The notes beneath the pieces were generated by a model. That model was not told the origin of the DNA, searched no databases, and was given only the letters and a program-made list of their open reading frames with translations. This document shows positions 1 to 8,161 of a stretch of DNA of 64,000 nucleotides, piece by piece. Numbering within the stretch: position 1 is the first letter of the stretch; every line of letters starts with the position of its first letter. The stretch lies in NCBI RefSeq assembly GCF_026163565.1, contig NZ_JAPDKN010000027.1, forward strand, positions 33,049-97,048, written 5' to 3'. Position numbers and translations under genes: made by a program. This DNA comes from Chryseobacterium sp. YIM B08800 (GTDB lineage: Bacteria; Bacteroidota; Bacteroidia; Flavobacteriales; Weeksellaceae).

Positions 1-414
1 AAAAAAAGCTACAGAATCATAAAAGATGCCTTTGCTCATTATGCAAGAGCTGGAGTTCCCAATTTATTTAACCCTAACGAAAGAGACGTTCTGGAAGGTA
101 AAATAGAGACCGCTTTGGAAGTTGCGCTTTCCACAAATAATCTCGGAGCTTTAGCCTGCGTAAAAGGAATGGTGGAAAGAACAGATAAAAAATATGTTTT
201 AGAAAATCTGGATTGCCGAATTTTGGTTCTTGCCGGAAAACACGACAATGCAGTAAAAACTGAAAATACAATCAATCATCTTCCCGATCGTACCAATATC
301 AAATCTTATGTTCTGGATTGCGGACATAACGGTCATTGGGAAAAACCTTCTATCTGTGCTGAAATTATCAATACCGAACTCCTTCATCATTTGCCAAAAA
401 AATTGGTTCTTTAA
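1..414 (+). CDS. alpha/beta hydrolase, C-terminal part (5' end outside window)
   Basis: The reading frame is open from base 1 and stops with TAA at 412-414, so only the last 137 residues are visible. The end carries a central 'ILVLAGKHDNAV' strand-loop followed by 'DCGHNGHWEKP', which matches the region of alpha/beta hydrolases holding the late acidic residue and the catalytic histidine. The nucleophile elbow would lie upstream of the window, so the substrate cannot be inferred. An internal TTG at 115 could be misread as a start, but the frame continues upstream in good coding sequence. The next gene starts 68 bp downstream on the same strand. Confidence 0.7.
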   Translation, partial: KKSYRIIKDAFAHYARAGVPNLFNPNERDVLEGKIETALEVALSTNNLGALACVKGMVERTDKKYVLENLDCRILVLAGKHDNAVKTENTINHLPDRTNIKSYVLDCGHNGHWEKPSICAEIINTELLHHLPKKLVL

Positions 415-482
415 AAAACATTTATCAATATTAGATACCATTTCTATATAAAATCATATCTTAGTAAGGCTTAAATTTTTCA

Positions 483-1274
483 ATGAATTTATTTTCTTTC
501 AAAAAAAAGAAACCCATTATAGGACTTACACTTTCCGGCGGCGGAATGCGCGGAATTGCCCACATTGCCGTTCTAAAAGCTCTGGAAGAATACAATCTTA
601 AACCAGACATCATTTCGGGAACAAGTGCAGGTTCGATTATCGGAGCATTTTACTCGTTTGGGAAAACGCCCGATGAAATGATGGAAATTGTAAGAGAAAC
701 TACCTTTTTCTCTCGTTCTTATCTTAAGCTGTCTAAAAATGGGATTTTCAGTTCAAAATTTATTCTAAAACTTTTTACCGATCATTTTCCTGAGGACGAT
801 TTTAAAGTCTTAAAAATTCCTGTTTACGTCGCTGCCACAGAAATGACTCATGGTATTGTTGATTTTTTCTCTGAAGGAGAACTTTTCGGCCCTCTTTTAG
901 CCTCTTCAAGCGTACCTTTTGTTTTACCTCCTGTAAAAATTGGTGAAAAAATTTATGTGGACGGCGGAGTTTTAGACAACCTTCCGATAGAACCGATTGT
1001 TGATAAATGCGATTTCTTAATTGGCTCTCACGTAAACTCCATCAGTTATGACGGATTGGAAAACATGAGTTTGATGAAAGAATTTGACCGTATTTTACAT
1101 TTAGCCATTGCAAAATCTGTTTACTCTAAAGCAAGTCATTGCGACATATTTTTAGACCCGCCCAAAATGACAAAATTCAGCCTTTTCAATAAAAAGTTTC
1201 TGGATGTGATGTTCCAGGAAGTTTACGAATATACGTGCAATGACCTTGAAGAAAGAGGCTATAAGAAGTTATGA
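483..1274 (+). CDS. patatin-like phospholipase family protein
   Basis: A 263-residue protein with the complete patatin signature: oxyanion-hole glycines in 'SGGGMRG' (residues 18-24), nucleophile Ser48 in GTSAGS, and the dyad aspartate Asp160 in DGG. There is no signal peptide; the N-terminus is a short lysine-rich stretch, so a cytoplasmic or inner-membrane-associated lipid acyl hydrolase is likely. The length fits the short bacterial RssA/YlbK-like branch, which lacks an outer-membrane barrel. It converges with the nrnA-like gene, and the 39-bp gap holds a heptad-periodic repeat. The natural substrate is unknown. Confidence 0.88.
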   Translation: MNLFSFKKKKPIIGLTLSGGGMRGIAHIAVLKALEEYNLKPDIISGTSAGSIIGAFYSFGKTPDEMMEIVRETTFFSRSYLKLSKNGIFSSKFILKLFTDHFPEDDFKVLKIPVYVAATEMTHGIVDFFSEGELFGPLLASSSVPFVLPPVKIGEKIYVDGGVLDNLPIEPIVDKCDFLIGSHVNSISYDGLENMSLMKEFDRILHLAIAKSVYSKASHCDIFLDPPKMTKFSLFNKKFLDVMFQEVYEYTCNDLEERGYKKL

Positions 1275-1320
1275 GTTTTGAATTATTAGTTATGAGTTTT
1301 TGCAACTAACTAACTACAAA
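1269..1320. repeat. heptad-periodic imperfect palindrome (element A)
   Basis: Directly after the patatin-like gene's stop the sequence can be cut into 7-bp words: TTATGAG, TTTTGAA, TTATTAG, TTATGAG, TTTTTGC, AACTAAC, TAACTAC. The right half is roughly the reverse complement of the left, so a stem of about 11 bp with mismatches could form. It sits between convergent genes and may act as a bidirectional terminator, but it has no clean T-run. It resembles the elements at 3556, 8111, 8977 and 48186. Confidence 0.55.
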
Positions 1321-2318
1321 TTCTCCTCCGCAATTCTACTTTTAAAAGTCTCAATCGTATCTGGCAAAGATTCCATCGATTTTCCTCCTGCAGCATTGAT
1401 GTGACCTCCCCCATTGAAATATTTTCTTGAAAACTGATTAACATCTACATCATCTTTACTTCTGAAAGAAATTTTAATAAAATCTTCGTAAAGATCTTCC
1501 ATGAAAAACGCAGCCATTTTTACTCCAACAATACTCAGCCCGTAATTTACAAAACCTTCTGTATCACCTTTCTGGAAGCCATACTCCTGAAGTTCTTTTC
1601 TCGTTAAATACAAAACCGCAACTTTTCCGTCATTCACTACTTCGATTCTTCCTAAAATCAAGGCTAATAAATGCAAACGTGAAACGGTATTCGTGTCCCA
1701 AGTATTAGAAGTAATCACAGACGGATCTGCACCTTTTTCAATTAAATTAGCAACAATTCTATGCGTAGTCGCACTTGTAGAACGGAAACGGAAACCACCT
1801 GTATCAGTCATAATTCCGGTATAAAGGCATTCTGCAATATCTTGATTAACCAATTTTTCATCATTCATCGCTTCAATGAAATGATAAACCATCTGACAAG
1901 TCGCAGGAATAACCGTATCGGAATACACAAAATCAAAATCTTCAGGTTGTTGATGGTGATCAATAAGAATTTTCTTTGCTTTCGCTCTCATCAACCAGTC
2001 ACCCAAAATCCCGATTCTCGCAGGAGAGTTGAAATCTAAACAGAAAATGACATCTGCTTCATTAATAATATCAAAAGCTACTTTTCTTTTGTACTCACCA
2101 ATGATATTTTTTTTTGCTTCAGGCATCCATTTCAGAAATTTCGGGAAATCGTTGGGAACAACGACCTCAGCTTCCAAACCTTTTGCTTTTAAGTAATGTT
2201 TTAAACCTAAACTTGATCCAATAGCGTCTCCATCCGGATTGTAATGGGTAAGAATAACAATTTTATTTTCCGGTACAAGAAGCTTGTTGATTTCTAAAAG
2301 TTCTGAAGGTGTAAACAT
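1314..2318 (-). CDS. DHH-family phosphoesterase, NrnA-like (nanoRNase / pAp phosphatase)
   Basis: A 334-residue protein with the DHH-DHHA1 layout: 'NPDGDAIGSS' with metal-binding Asp29 and Asp31, Asp95 in 'CLDFN', the signature DHH at residues 120-122, and the DHHA1 nucleic-acid-binding motif 'GGGHINAAGG' near residue 306. Family members degrade 2-5-nt RNA and dephosphorylate 3'-phosphoadenosine 5'-phosphate. The length (about 330 aa) and lack of extra domains match NrnA rather than RecJ or a GdpP-type cyclic-di-AMP phosphodiesterase, although cyclic-di-AMP/pApA activity cannot be excluded. A TATCTTTG -7 element lies 21-28 bp upstream of the ATG. Confidence 0.88.
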   Translation of the reverse strand: MFTPSELLEINKLLVPENKIVILTHYNPDGDAIGSSLGLKHYLKAKGLEAEVVVPNDFPKFLKWMPEAKKNIIGEYKRKVAFDIINEADVIFCLDFNSPARIGILGDWLMRAKAKKILIDHHQQPEDFDFVYSDTVIPATCQMVYHFIEAMNDEKLVNQDIAECLYTGIMTDTGGFRFRSTSATTHRIVANLIEKGADPSVITSNTWDTNTVSRLHLLALILGRIEVVNDGKVAVLYLTRKELQEYGFQKGDTEGFVNYGLSIVGVKMAAFFMEDLYEDFIKISFRSKDDVDVNQFSRKYFNGGGHINAAGGKSMESLPDTIETFKSRIAEENL

Positions 2319-2338
2319 TTTTTTTTAATTTGAGTTTC

Positions 2339-2346
2339 CAAAGATA
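2339..2346 (-). promoter_or_regulatory. -7 promoter element of the nrnA-like gene
   Basis: The minus strand reads TATCTTTG, a perfect TAnnTTTG element as used by the Bacteroidota primary sigma factor. It lies 20 bp upstream of the start codon at 2318. Confidence 0.6.
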
Positions 2347-2453
2347 AAGGTTTTAAACGGAATGAATAGTAAATATAGAATAGTACAGAGCTAGTTTTTT
2401 AATAAATCTCTTTATAAATTGATTAAAAATATTTCAAAAAAAGAAAGGTAATA

Positions 2454-2484
2454 TTTGTATCTATTAAAAAAATTAATATCTTTG
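2454..2484 (+). promoter_or_regulatory. rpmH promoter (TTTG-N19-TATCTTTG)
   Basis: A -33 TTTG at 2454-2457 and a -7 TATCTTTG at 2477-2484 are separated by exactly 19 bp, the standard spacing for this phylum. The predicted transcript starts near 2491, about 37 nt before the rpmH ATG. Confidence 0.75.
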
Positions 2485-2527
2485 CAACCTGAAAATTAAT
2501 AGATAATTACGACTTAAACATATAGTA

Positions 2528-2686
2528 ATGAGTAAAAGAACATTCCAACCATCAGAAAGAAAGAAAAGAAACAAACACGGTTTCAGAGAAAGAATGTCTA
2601 CGCCAAACGGAAGAAGAGTTTTGGCAGCGAGAAGAGCTAAAGGCAGAAAAAGCCTTACAGTAAGTTCTGCAAGAGCTAAGAGATAA
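2528..2686 (+). CDS. rpmH: 50S ribosomal protein L34
   Basis: A 52-residue, very basic protein starting [19 protein letters not shown] and ending with the lysine/arginine-rich tail SSARAKR. This is the standard length and sequence pattern for L34 in Flavobacteriia. It is a structural component of the large ribosomal subunit. It stands alone here, with a strong promoter upstream and a hairpin terminator downstream; there is no rnpA or dnaA next to it, unlike the layout in many Proteobacteria and Firmicutes. Confidence 0.97.
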   Translation: MSKRTFQPSERKKRNKHGFRERMSTPNGRRVLAARRAKGRKSLTVSSARAKR

Positions 2687-2712
2687 TATTCTTTAGTCAA
2701 AATATACAGATC

Positions 2713-2744
2713 ATGCTTGAAAAGTACTTTTTCAGGCATTTTTT
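2713..2744 (+). terminator. rpmH intrinsic terminator
   Basis: The inverted repeat ATGCTTGAAAAGT / ACTTTTTCAGGCAT, with one bulge, is followed by a T-run. Confidence 0.7.
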
Positions 2745-2843
2745 GTTGTTAAAATATATTAATTTTTAGGTTTATAGAATATCTTTTTTTATTTTTAAAA
2801 TCTGAAAAAAGCGCTTCCCGAAAAGCCTATAAAAATTGAATTT

Positions 2844-3554
2844 ATGCCACATACACATATCACCGGAGACAGTATTGTAAGTCTGCAACATGCAAAGATT
2901 GCTCAAAAAAGTTTCACGGTACTTTCTGACGTTAACCTTAATATAAAGAAAGGAAGATTCTGTTATCTTATCGGAAAAACAGGTTCCGGAAAAAGCTCTC
3001 TTTTGAAGACTCTTTACGGACATATTCCTTTAGTTGCAGGAAAAGCCGAAGTGGTAGGTTTTGATTTGGCTAAATTAAAAGCATCTGATATTCCTAACCT
3101 TAGAAGAAAGTTAGGAATTGTTTTCCAGGATTTTCAATTGCTTTCCGATAGAACGGTTGAAAAAAATTTAAAATTTGTTTTGGAAGCTACAGGATGGAGC
3201 GACAAGCACAAAATTGACGAACGCATCAACGAAGTTCTTTCAAGTGTAAACATGAAAGGCAAAAAGCATAAAATGCCACACGAACTTTCTGGCGGAGAAC
3301 AACAGCGTATCGCAATTGCAAGAGCGCTTTTAAATCACCCTGATCTTATTTTAGCAGATGAGCCAACAGGAAATTTAGATCCTGAAACTTCTAACGAAAT
3401 TATGACGCTTCTGAAAAAAGTTGCTGAAGACAATCATGCCGCTGTAGTAATGGCGACACACGATTATCACATGATTCAGAATTTCCCGGGAGAAGCAATC
3501 AGATGTGAAGACGGAAAAGTTTCTGTATTGGATACGTCTGAATTGTTTGAATAA
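2844..3554 (+). CDS. ftsE: FtsE-like ABC transporter ATP-binding protein
   Basis: A 236-residue stand-alone ATPase: Walker A GKTGSGKSS (44-52), ABC signature LSGGEQQ beginning at residue 148, Walker B with Asp172-Glu173 in LADEPTGNLD, and a switch histidine in 'ATHDYHM'. The DEPTGNLD form is typical of the FtsE/LolD/MacB branch. FtsE with membrane partner FtsX controls septal peptidoglycan hydrolases. No ftsX lies adjacent, so FtsE is the usual annotation in this family rather than something shown by context; a LolD-type role is the main alternative. The 3' end meets trmN6 convergently across a heptad repeat. Confidence 0.75.
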   Translation: MPHTHITGDSIVSLQHAKIAQKSFTVLSDVNLNIKKGRFCYLIGKTGSGKSSLLKTLYGHIPLVAGKAEVVGFDLAKLKASDIPNLRRKLGIVFQDFQLLSDRTVEKNLKFVLEATGWSDKHKIDERINEVLSSVNMKGKKHKMPHELSGGEQQRIAIARALLNHPDLILADEPTGNLDPETSNEIMTLLKKVAEDNHAAVVMATHDYHMIQNFPGEAIRCEDGKVSVLDTSELFE

Positions 3555-3555
3555 A

Positions 3556-3632
3556 ATGATTAAAAGATTTAGAAATTGAGAGATTAAGATATTACTAACT
3601 TCTAAAATCTAATTTCTAACTTCTTTAAAAAC
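3556..3632. repeat. heptad-periodic inverted element (element B), extends into trmN6
   Basis: On the minus strand the sequence divides into words GTTAGAA, ATTAGAT, TTTAGAA, GTTAGTA, then ATATCTT, AATCTCT, CAATTTC, TAAATCT, that is NTTAGAN direct heptads followed by their inverted form. It covers the gap between the convergent ftsE-like and trmN6 genes. The first words also encode the last codons of trmN6 (Glu-Val-Arg-Asn-stop). There is no ordinary GC-rich terminator here. Confidence 0.6.
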
Positions 3633-4313
3633 ATGAAACTCCTTGGTGAGTTCAAGATATTGGTCCGAGTATTGTCTCGGACTTTTTTCTATAATAAATT
3701 CAGATTCTTCCAATTCTTTTTTCGTTAAAGAAAATTCCAGGACTAATCTTTTTACTTTTGAATTTTCGATTCCTTTAACATTGACTTGTCGAACAAGAAA
3801 TAATTGATTTTCATGAGCAATTCTAACAAAATCACGTCCAGCTTCAGAAGGAATAATCACAGATAAAATACCATTTTCAGAAAGCAATTCTGAAGATTTT
3901 GAAATCAGTTGCAAAAAATTTAATTCAACTGTTTGTCGCGCCAATTTATCTTTATCAGAATCAGATTCTTCAAAATAAGGCGGATTTGAAATAATCAAAT
4001 CAAATTTTTCTTCAGACTGAAACGCTTTGAAATCTTGGAGAATATTTTTTAATCTTAAATGAAATGGTGAATTTTTAAAATTGCTTTTAGTAAGATTTAC
4101 CGCTTCTTCATTAATATCAATTCCTAAAAAATTTGCCTGAGAATTTCTTTGTGCTAACATTAATGAAATCAAACCCGTTCCCGTTCCTATTTCCAATACT
4201 TTAGAAACATCATCCACATTCGCTAAAGAACCCAGCAAAACCCCATCTGTTCCTACACGGAAGACGTTTTGTGACTGCTGAATTTCGAATTGTTTAAATT
4301 TAAAAGACTTCAC
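3609..4313 (-). CDS. tRNA1(Val) A37 N6-methyltransferase (TrmN6 / YfiC family)
   Basis: A 234-residue class I SAM-dependent methyltransferase. It has the early 'GTDGVLLG' motif seen in this family, SAM-binding motif I 'VLEIGTGTG' (39-47) and the N6-adenine catalytic motif NPPY at 110-113. The family methylates A37 of tRNA1(Val). It begins with GTG at 4313, overlapping the TAG of the upstream kinase gene by one base (TAGTG), which points to translational coupling. The C-terminal codons lie inside a heptad repeat, so the last few residues may be an extension created by that element. Confidence 0.85.
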   Translation of the reverse strand: MKSFKFKQFEIQQSQNVFRVGTDGVLLGSLANVDDVSKVLEIGTGTGLISLMLAQRNSQANFLGIDINEEAVNLTKSNFKNSPFHLRLKNILQDFKAFQSEEKFDLIISNPPYFEESDSDKDKLARQTVELNFLQLISKSSELLSENGILSVIIPSEAGRDFVRIAHENQLFLVRQVNVKGIENSKVKRLVLEFSLTKKELEESEFIIEKSPRQYSDQYLELTKEFHVFKEVRN

Positions 4314-5767
4314 TATAAATTGGTCGGTAAAGTAATCGTAAATGTAGAACCTTTTCCAACGATTGATTTCACAGAAATTTCACCTTTGTAGTCTTCCACC
4401 ATTTTTCTGACCATCGATAAACCAAGTCCCATTCCACTGTTTTTAGACGTAAAATTGGGTTCAAATATTTTCTCGAACATATCTTCAGGAATTCCGATAC
4501 CGTTATCCTCAACAGAAATAATAACCCTTCTCTGATGCTGCTCAATATCGACATTCACCAAAAGATTTCGATCATCACTTTGCGCCTGTTTCGCATTGGT
4601 AACCAAATTGGTAATAATTCTAGAAAGGAAAACACGATCCATGGTAATCATAATATTGCTCTTATTCGCATGAACGAATATCTGATCGTCGTTGAAAACC
4701 CTTAAAATATCTTCTATTTCACTATTCAAATTAATAACTTCGTTATTCTTTTCGGGAAGTTTTGCAAATTCAGAAAAAGCTGAAGCCACAGTTGCAATAA
4801 CATCGATCTGATCGACCATTGTTTTACTCATCTGCTTTACCCTTTCGGTAACATTCGGATCTTGTGGATCAAATTTCCTTTCAAAATTCTGAATGGTCAA
4901 TTTCATTGGAGTCAGTGGATTTTTCACTTCATGCGCCACCTGTTTTGCCATTTCACGCCACGCCTCTTCAGAAGCTTTAAAACGAAGTCTTTCTTTCTGA
5001 TCCTGAATCTGAAGAATCATCCTGTTATAAGCTCTCGCCAAAGCATTCAGTTCATCATTTTTATAATATTTAATGGGGCGCATCTCATTCTCAAAAAGAG
5101 TGATACGGGTAATCATATCTGAGAATTTGGTGATATTTTTTGCTAAATTATTCGAAGTAACCCAACTGAGCCAAATACTGAAAACAATAATAATAAAATC
5201 TATCAAAAGAATGTAAATCACATACTTATGCAAAACCTCCATATATGCAGACTCATTATGATATAACGGAATATAAATAATCCCCACCGGTTCCCACATA
5301 TTGTTTTTTAAAACAAGATAAGACGAAGTATATACCGCATCTTTGGAAGCATCGTACCCGCGAATATCGTACCTTGTTTCTTTTGACAAGATTTTGTTCA
5401 CAATATCCATAGGAACTTTTTTGCGGTCAACGAGATTTAAATCTTTATTTGACAGTAAATAATTACCTTTCAGATCATAAACAATAATATCGTGCTGATT
5501 AATATCTGCGATTTCAAATATTTTATTTCCCAAAACTTTCTTTAGGTCTTCGGTTTGTACAGAAGTACGGCTCAAAGCATAATCGAAATACGCCATTACC
5601 GCATTGGTTTTTTCCTGCATATCAATTTTGCTCTGTTGCAGGGCATTATTCCGCAACACAAAATAAGGAACCAACGAAGATGCAGCAACACTTAAAAGAC
5701 ATATTAACAAGAATCCGAAAAACACACGGTTTCTTAAGCTATATCCTTTATATTTATCAAATGCCAT
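4313..5767 (-). CDS. membrane-bound sensor histidine kinase, NtrY-like
   Basis: A 484-residue protein with a transmembrane helix at about 16-38, an extracytoplasmic sensor region of roughly 140 residues, a second helix at about 182-204, a HAMP-like linker, phosphoacceptor His279 in '[11 protein letters not shown]', and an HATPase domain with N box 'NLVTNAKQA', 'DNGIGIP' and 'GMGLGLSM'. The '[14 protein letters not shown]' lead-in is characteristic of NtrY-like kinases in Bacteroidota. No response regulator lies beside it, so its partner is unknown. The gene lies between ribE and trmN6 with overlaps of 11 bp and 1 bp, so the three are probably one transcript. Confidence 0.9.
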   Translation of the reverse strand: MAFDKYKGYSLRNRVFFGFLLICLLSVAASSLVPYFVLRNNALQQSKIDMQEKTNAVMAYFDYALSRTSVQTEDLKKVLGNKIFEIADINQHDIIVYDLKGNYLLSNKDLNLVDRKKVPMDIVNKILSKETRYDIRGYDASKDAVYTSSYLVLKNNMWEPVGIIYIPLYHNESAYMEVLHKYVIYILLIDFIIIVFSIWLSWVTSNNLAKNITKFSDMITRITLFENEMRPIKYYKNDELNALARAYNRMILQIQDQKERLRFKASEEAWREMAKQVAHEVKNPLTPMKLTIQNFERKFDPQDPNVTERVKQMSKTMVDQIDVIATVASAFSEFAKLPEKNNEVINLNSEIEDILRVFNDDQIFVHANKSNIMITMDRVFLSRIITNLVTNAKQAQSDDRNLLVNVDIEQHQRRVIISVEDNGIGIPEDMFEKIFEPNFTSKNSGMGLGLSMVRKMVEDYKGEISVKSIVGKGSTFTITLPTNL

Positions 5768-6353
5768 TCTGCCTGTTAATTAATTTTGAAATGTATTTAC
5801 CAATAATATCAAACTCCAGATTTACTTTATCGCCCACCTGAAGCGTATTCATATTGGTAAATTCCCAAGTATACGGGATGATTGCTACAGAAAACTGAAA
5901 CTCTTCACTTTTAGCTACTGTTAAACTAATTCCATTAACTGTGATTGAACCTTGAGGAACCGTAACAAAATTACCTTCTGAATTATATTTTACAGTAACA
6001 AAATAACTGCCATCTTTGTTTTCGATGCTTACAATTTCTCCGGTTTTGTCTACATGACCTTGTACAATATGCCCATCAAGCCTTCCATCCATCTTCATAC
6101 AACGCTCCAAATTAACAACGCTTCCCACTTTCCATTTGCCTAAATTTGTTTTTTCTAAAGTCTCATTAATGGCAGTAACCACATACTGACTATCTTTTAT
6201 CTCAACAACCGTCAAACAACAGCCGTTATGGGCAAGACTTTGATCGATCTTTAGTTCGTTTGTAAAAGGACAACTTAGTGTAAAGTCTATATTCGTTCCG
6301 TTTTCCTGTATTTTCTCAATAACCCCTACTGCTTCAATAATTCCTGTGAACAT
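5757..6353 (-). CDS. ribE: riboflavin synthase alpha chain
   Basis: A 198-residue protein with the hallmark N-terminus MFTGIIEAVG and the two-fold repeated lumazine-binding fold. The second half restarts at 'MDGRLDGHIVQGHVD', mirroring the 'SLAHNGCCLTV' segment of the first. It converts two 6,7-dimethyl-8-ribityllumazine molecules to riboflavin. The open frame runs 66 codons further upstream, across the divergent pdxA start, but that extension overlaps pdxA coding sequence and has no homology to the family, so ATG 6353 is chosen. A minus-strand TATCTTTG at 6396-6389 supports that start. Confidence 0.95.
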   Translation of the reverse strand: MFTGIIEAVGVIEKIQENGTNIDFTLSCPFTNELKIDQSLAHNGCCLTVVEIKDSQYVVTAINETLEKTNLGKWKVGSVVNLERCMKMDGRLDGHIVQGHVDKTGEIVSIENKDGSYFVTVKYNSEGNFVTVPQGSITVNGISLTVAKSEEFQFSVAIIPYTWEFTNMNTLQVGDKVNLEFDIIGKYISKLINRQNGI

Positions 6354-6365
6354 ATTATTTTTTGC

Positions 6366-6396
6366 TAAATTTGTAAAATTATAATCTTCAAAGATA
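6366..6396. promoter_or_regulatory. overlapping divergent promoters for ribE and pdxA
   Basis: The 49-bp gap holds TAAATTTG on the plus strand (6366-6373, for pdxA at 6403) and TATCTTTG on the minus strand (6396-6389, for ribE at 6353). The two -7 elements are 15 bp apart and point away from their own genes across one another, so RNA polymerase could occupy only one at a time. Confidence 0.65.
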
Positions 6397-6402
6397 ATCA
6401 AA

Positions 6403-7494
6403 ATGAGCCCAAAAAACCATAAAGTACGAGTAGGAATTTCAATTGGAGATTTCAACGGCATCGGCCCCGAAATCATCATGAAGTCTCTGACGGACAAAAC
6501 CATTACAGATTTTTTTACTCCAATTATTTTTGGATCGGGCAAACTTTTCACTTATCAGAAAAATCTTTTTAAGCTTAATTTAAATTTTAATTACATCACC
6601 GAAGCTTCACAAGCCCAAAATGGGAAGCTGAATATGGTGAACCTTGTGAAAGAAAATTCTAATGTAGAGCTGGGAAAACCTACAGAAGAATCTACCAAAA
6701 TGGCAATAGACTCGCTGGAAGCAGCAACTGAAGCTTTAATGAAAGGCGAAATTGATGTTTTGGTAACTGCACCTATCAACAAAGATGAGATGGTAAAAAT
6801 GGGTTTCAAACATGCAGGTCACACCGGTTATTTTGAAGAAAAATTTAATAAAAAAGGCTTAATGTTTTTGGTGTCGGAAGACTTGAAAGTAGCAGTTTCT
6901 ACACATCATATCCCGATTTCTCAGGTTGCTGAAAATATTTCTAAAGAAAAAATTAAAAAACAGATCCGCGCTTTAAACCAAACTTTAATTGAAGATTTTG
7001 CGATCAGAAGACCAAAAATTGCTGTTTTAGGCTTAAATCCACATTCAGGCGACGGCGGAGTTATCGGAAATGAAGAAATAGAAATTATTTCTCCGGCAAT
7101 AAAAGAGCTTTCAGACAACGGAATTCTCGCTTTTGGTCCTTTTCCTGCAGACAGCTATTTCCAGCCTTCAAAATATAAAAACTACGATGCCGTTTTAGCA
7201 ATGTATCACGATCAAGGATTAGCGCCTTTTAAAACTTTAGCGTATGAAGAAGGGGTAAATTATACCGCCGCACTTCCTTTTATCAGAACCTCTCCCGATC
7301 ACGGCGTAGCCTATGATATTGCAGGAAAAAACGTTGCTGATGCGCAAAGTTTTATGGAAGCAATTTTCACAGCAATTAAAGTTTTCAACAATCGAAATGA
7401 TTATAAAGATTTGATGAGCAATCGCCTACAGCCAAGAAGGATGCCATCCGACAACGGAATTGACGAAGATCTGCCAATAGAAAGTGAAATGTAA
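6403..7494 (+). CDS. pdxA: 4-hydroxythreonine-4-phosphate dehydrogenase
   Basis: A 363-residue protein matching PdxA along its whole length: N-terminal 'GISIGDFNGIGPEI', 'TAPINKDEM', the metal-binding 'HAGHTGYF', 'GLNPHSGDGG', and the C-terminal 'MYHDQGLAPFK' and 'RTSPDHG' motifs. It oxidises 4-phosphohydroxy-L-threonine in the DXP-dependent pyridoxal 5'-phosphate pathway. It is divergent from ribE across a very short promoter region. The C-terminus has about 30 acidic, poorly conserved residues. No other PLP genes are in the window. Confidence 0.95.
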   Translation: MSPKNHKVRVGISIGDFNGIGPEIIMKSLTDKTITDFFTPIIFGSGKLFTYQKNLFKLNLNFNYITEASQAQNGKLNMVNLVKENSNVELGKPTEESTKMAIDSLEAATEALMKGEIDVLVTAPINKDEMVKMGFKHAGHTGYFEEKFNKKGLMFLVSEDLKVAVSTHHIPISQVAENISKEKIKKQIRALNQTLIEDFAIRRPKIAVLGLNPHSGDGGVIGNEEIEIISPAIKELSDNGILAFGPFPADSYFQPSKYKNYDAVLAMYHDQGLAPFKTLAYEEGVNYTAALPFIRTSPDHGVAYDIAGKNVADAQSFMEAIFTAIKVFNNRNDYKDLMSNRLQPRRMPSDNGIDEDLPIESEM

Positions 7495-7534
7495 AATCTG
7501 TAAACGAATTAAAATTAATTTGTTATGAATTTTA

Positions 7535-7565
7535 TTTGTAATATTAAAAAAAATGCATATTTTTG
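7535..7565 (+). promoter_or_regulatory. yceD-rpmF promoter
   Basis: TTTG at 7535-7538 and TATTTTTG at 7558-7565 with a 19-bp spacer. The element lies over a spurious in-frame TTG (7563), which argues for the ATG at 7578 as the true start and a leader of about 6 nt. Confidence 0.7.
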
Positions 7566-7577
7566 CACACTCATTTT

Positions 7578-8102
7578 ATGGACAAGTTAAGGAACTACGA
7601 CGTAAGCTTTTCAGGGTTAAAAACCGGTAAGCACGAGTTCAAGTTTGAGATAGATAAAGAGTTCTTTCAATTATTTGACACTGATCAGGAATTTACAAAT
7701 CCTAAAATTGCAGTTGATGTTTTACTTGATAAACACACTACTTTTTTAGAATTTGAAATAAAAGTAGATGGTACAGTAGAATTGGTTTGTGACATCACCA
7801 ACGAAGATTTTACTTACCCTATCGAAAACCAAATCGGTATTTTGGTAAAGTTCGGAGAAGAATATGATGACAGCGAAGAAGATGTTATCACCATTCCTGC
7901 AAACGATCACGCTTTTAATATTTCGCAATTGATATATGAAAACGTGGCACTTTCAATACCTATGAAAAAATTATCACCTAATGTAAGTGATGAAGATTTG
8001 GAAATCCTTGAAAAATTCAGTCCAAAAGAAATAGAAGACGAGGAAGAACATGAAAGCGATCCTAGATGGGACGCATTAAAAAATTTAAAGAATAAAAATT
8101 AA
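7578..8102 (+). CDS. YceD-family (DUF177) 23S rRNA accumulation protein
   Basis: A 174-residue acidic protein upstream of rpmF, the position the DUF177/YceD family holds across bacteria. It begins MDKLRNYDVSFSGLKTGKHEF and ends with an acidic stretch 'EEDEEEHESDPRWDALKNL', the usual YceD ending. YceD is needed for normal 23S rRNA levels; the mechanism is unsettled. The two zinc-binding CxxC pairs found in some members are absent: only one cysteine appears ('VCDITNED'). The start at 7578 is chosen because the promoter overlaps the alternative TTG at 7563. Confidence 0.88.
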   Translation: MDKLRNYDVSFSGLKTGKHEFKFEIDKEFFQLFDTDQEFTNPKIAVDVLLDKHTTFLEFEIKVDGTVELVCDITNEDFTYPIENQIGILVKFGEEYDDSEEDVITIPANDHAFNISQLIYENVALSIPMKKLSPNVSDEDLEILEKFSPKEIEDEEEHESDPRWDALKNLKNKN

Positions 8103-8110
8103 ATAGTTTA

Positions 8111-8142
8111 ATGATGAGATGATGAATCTCATCACTCATCAA
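8111..8142. repeat. near-perfect palindrome in yceD-rpmF gap (element C)
   Basis: The sequence reads as TGATGAG ATGATGA followed by ATCTCAT CACTCAT, two heptads and their near reverse complement. It lies 8 bp after the yceD stop and 20 bp before the rpmF start, inside the operon, and has no T-run. An RNA hairpin between the cistrons is likely. Confidence 0.55.
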
Positions 8143-8161
8143 TTAAAAAAGTTATTACAAA

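Noticed and set aside
5757..6551. Longer riboflavin synthase frame with 66 extra N-terminal residues
   Set aside because: The extension overlaps the pdxA coding region and both promoters, and the family starts exactly at MFTGIIEA.
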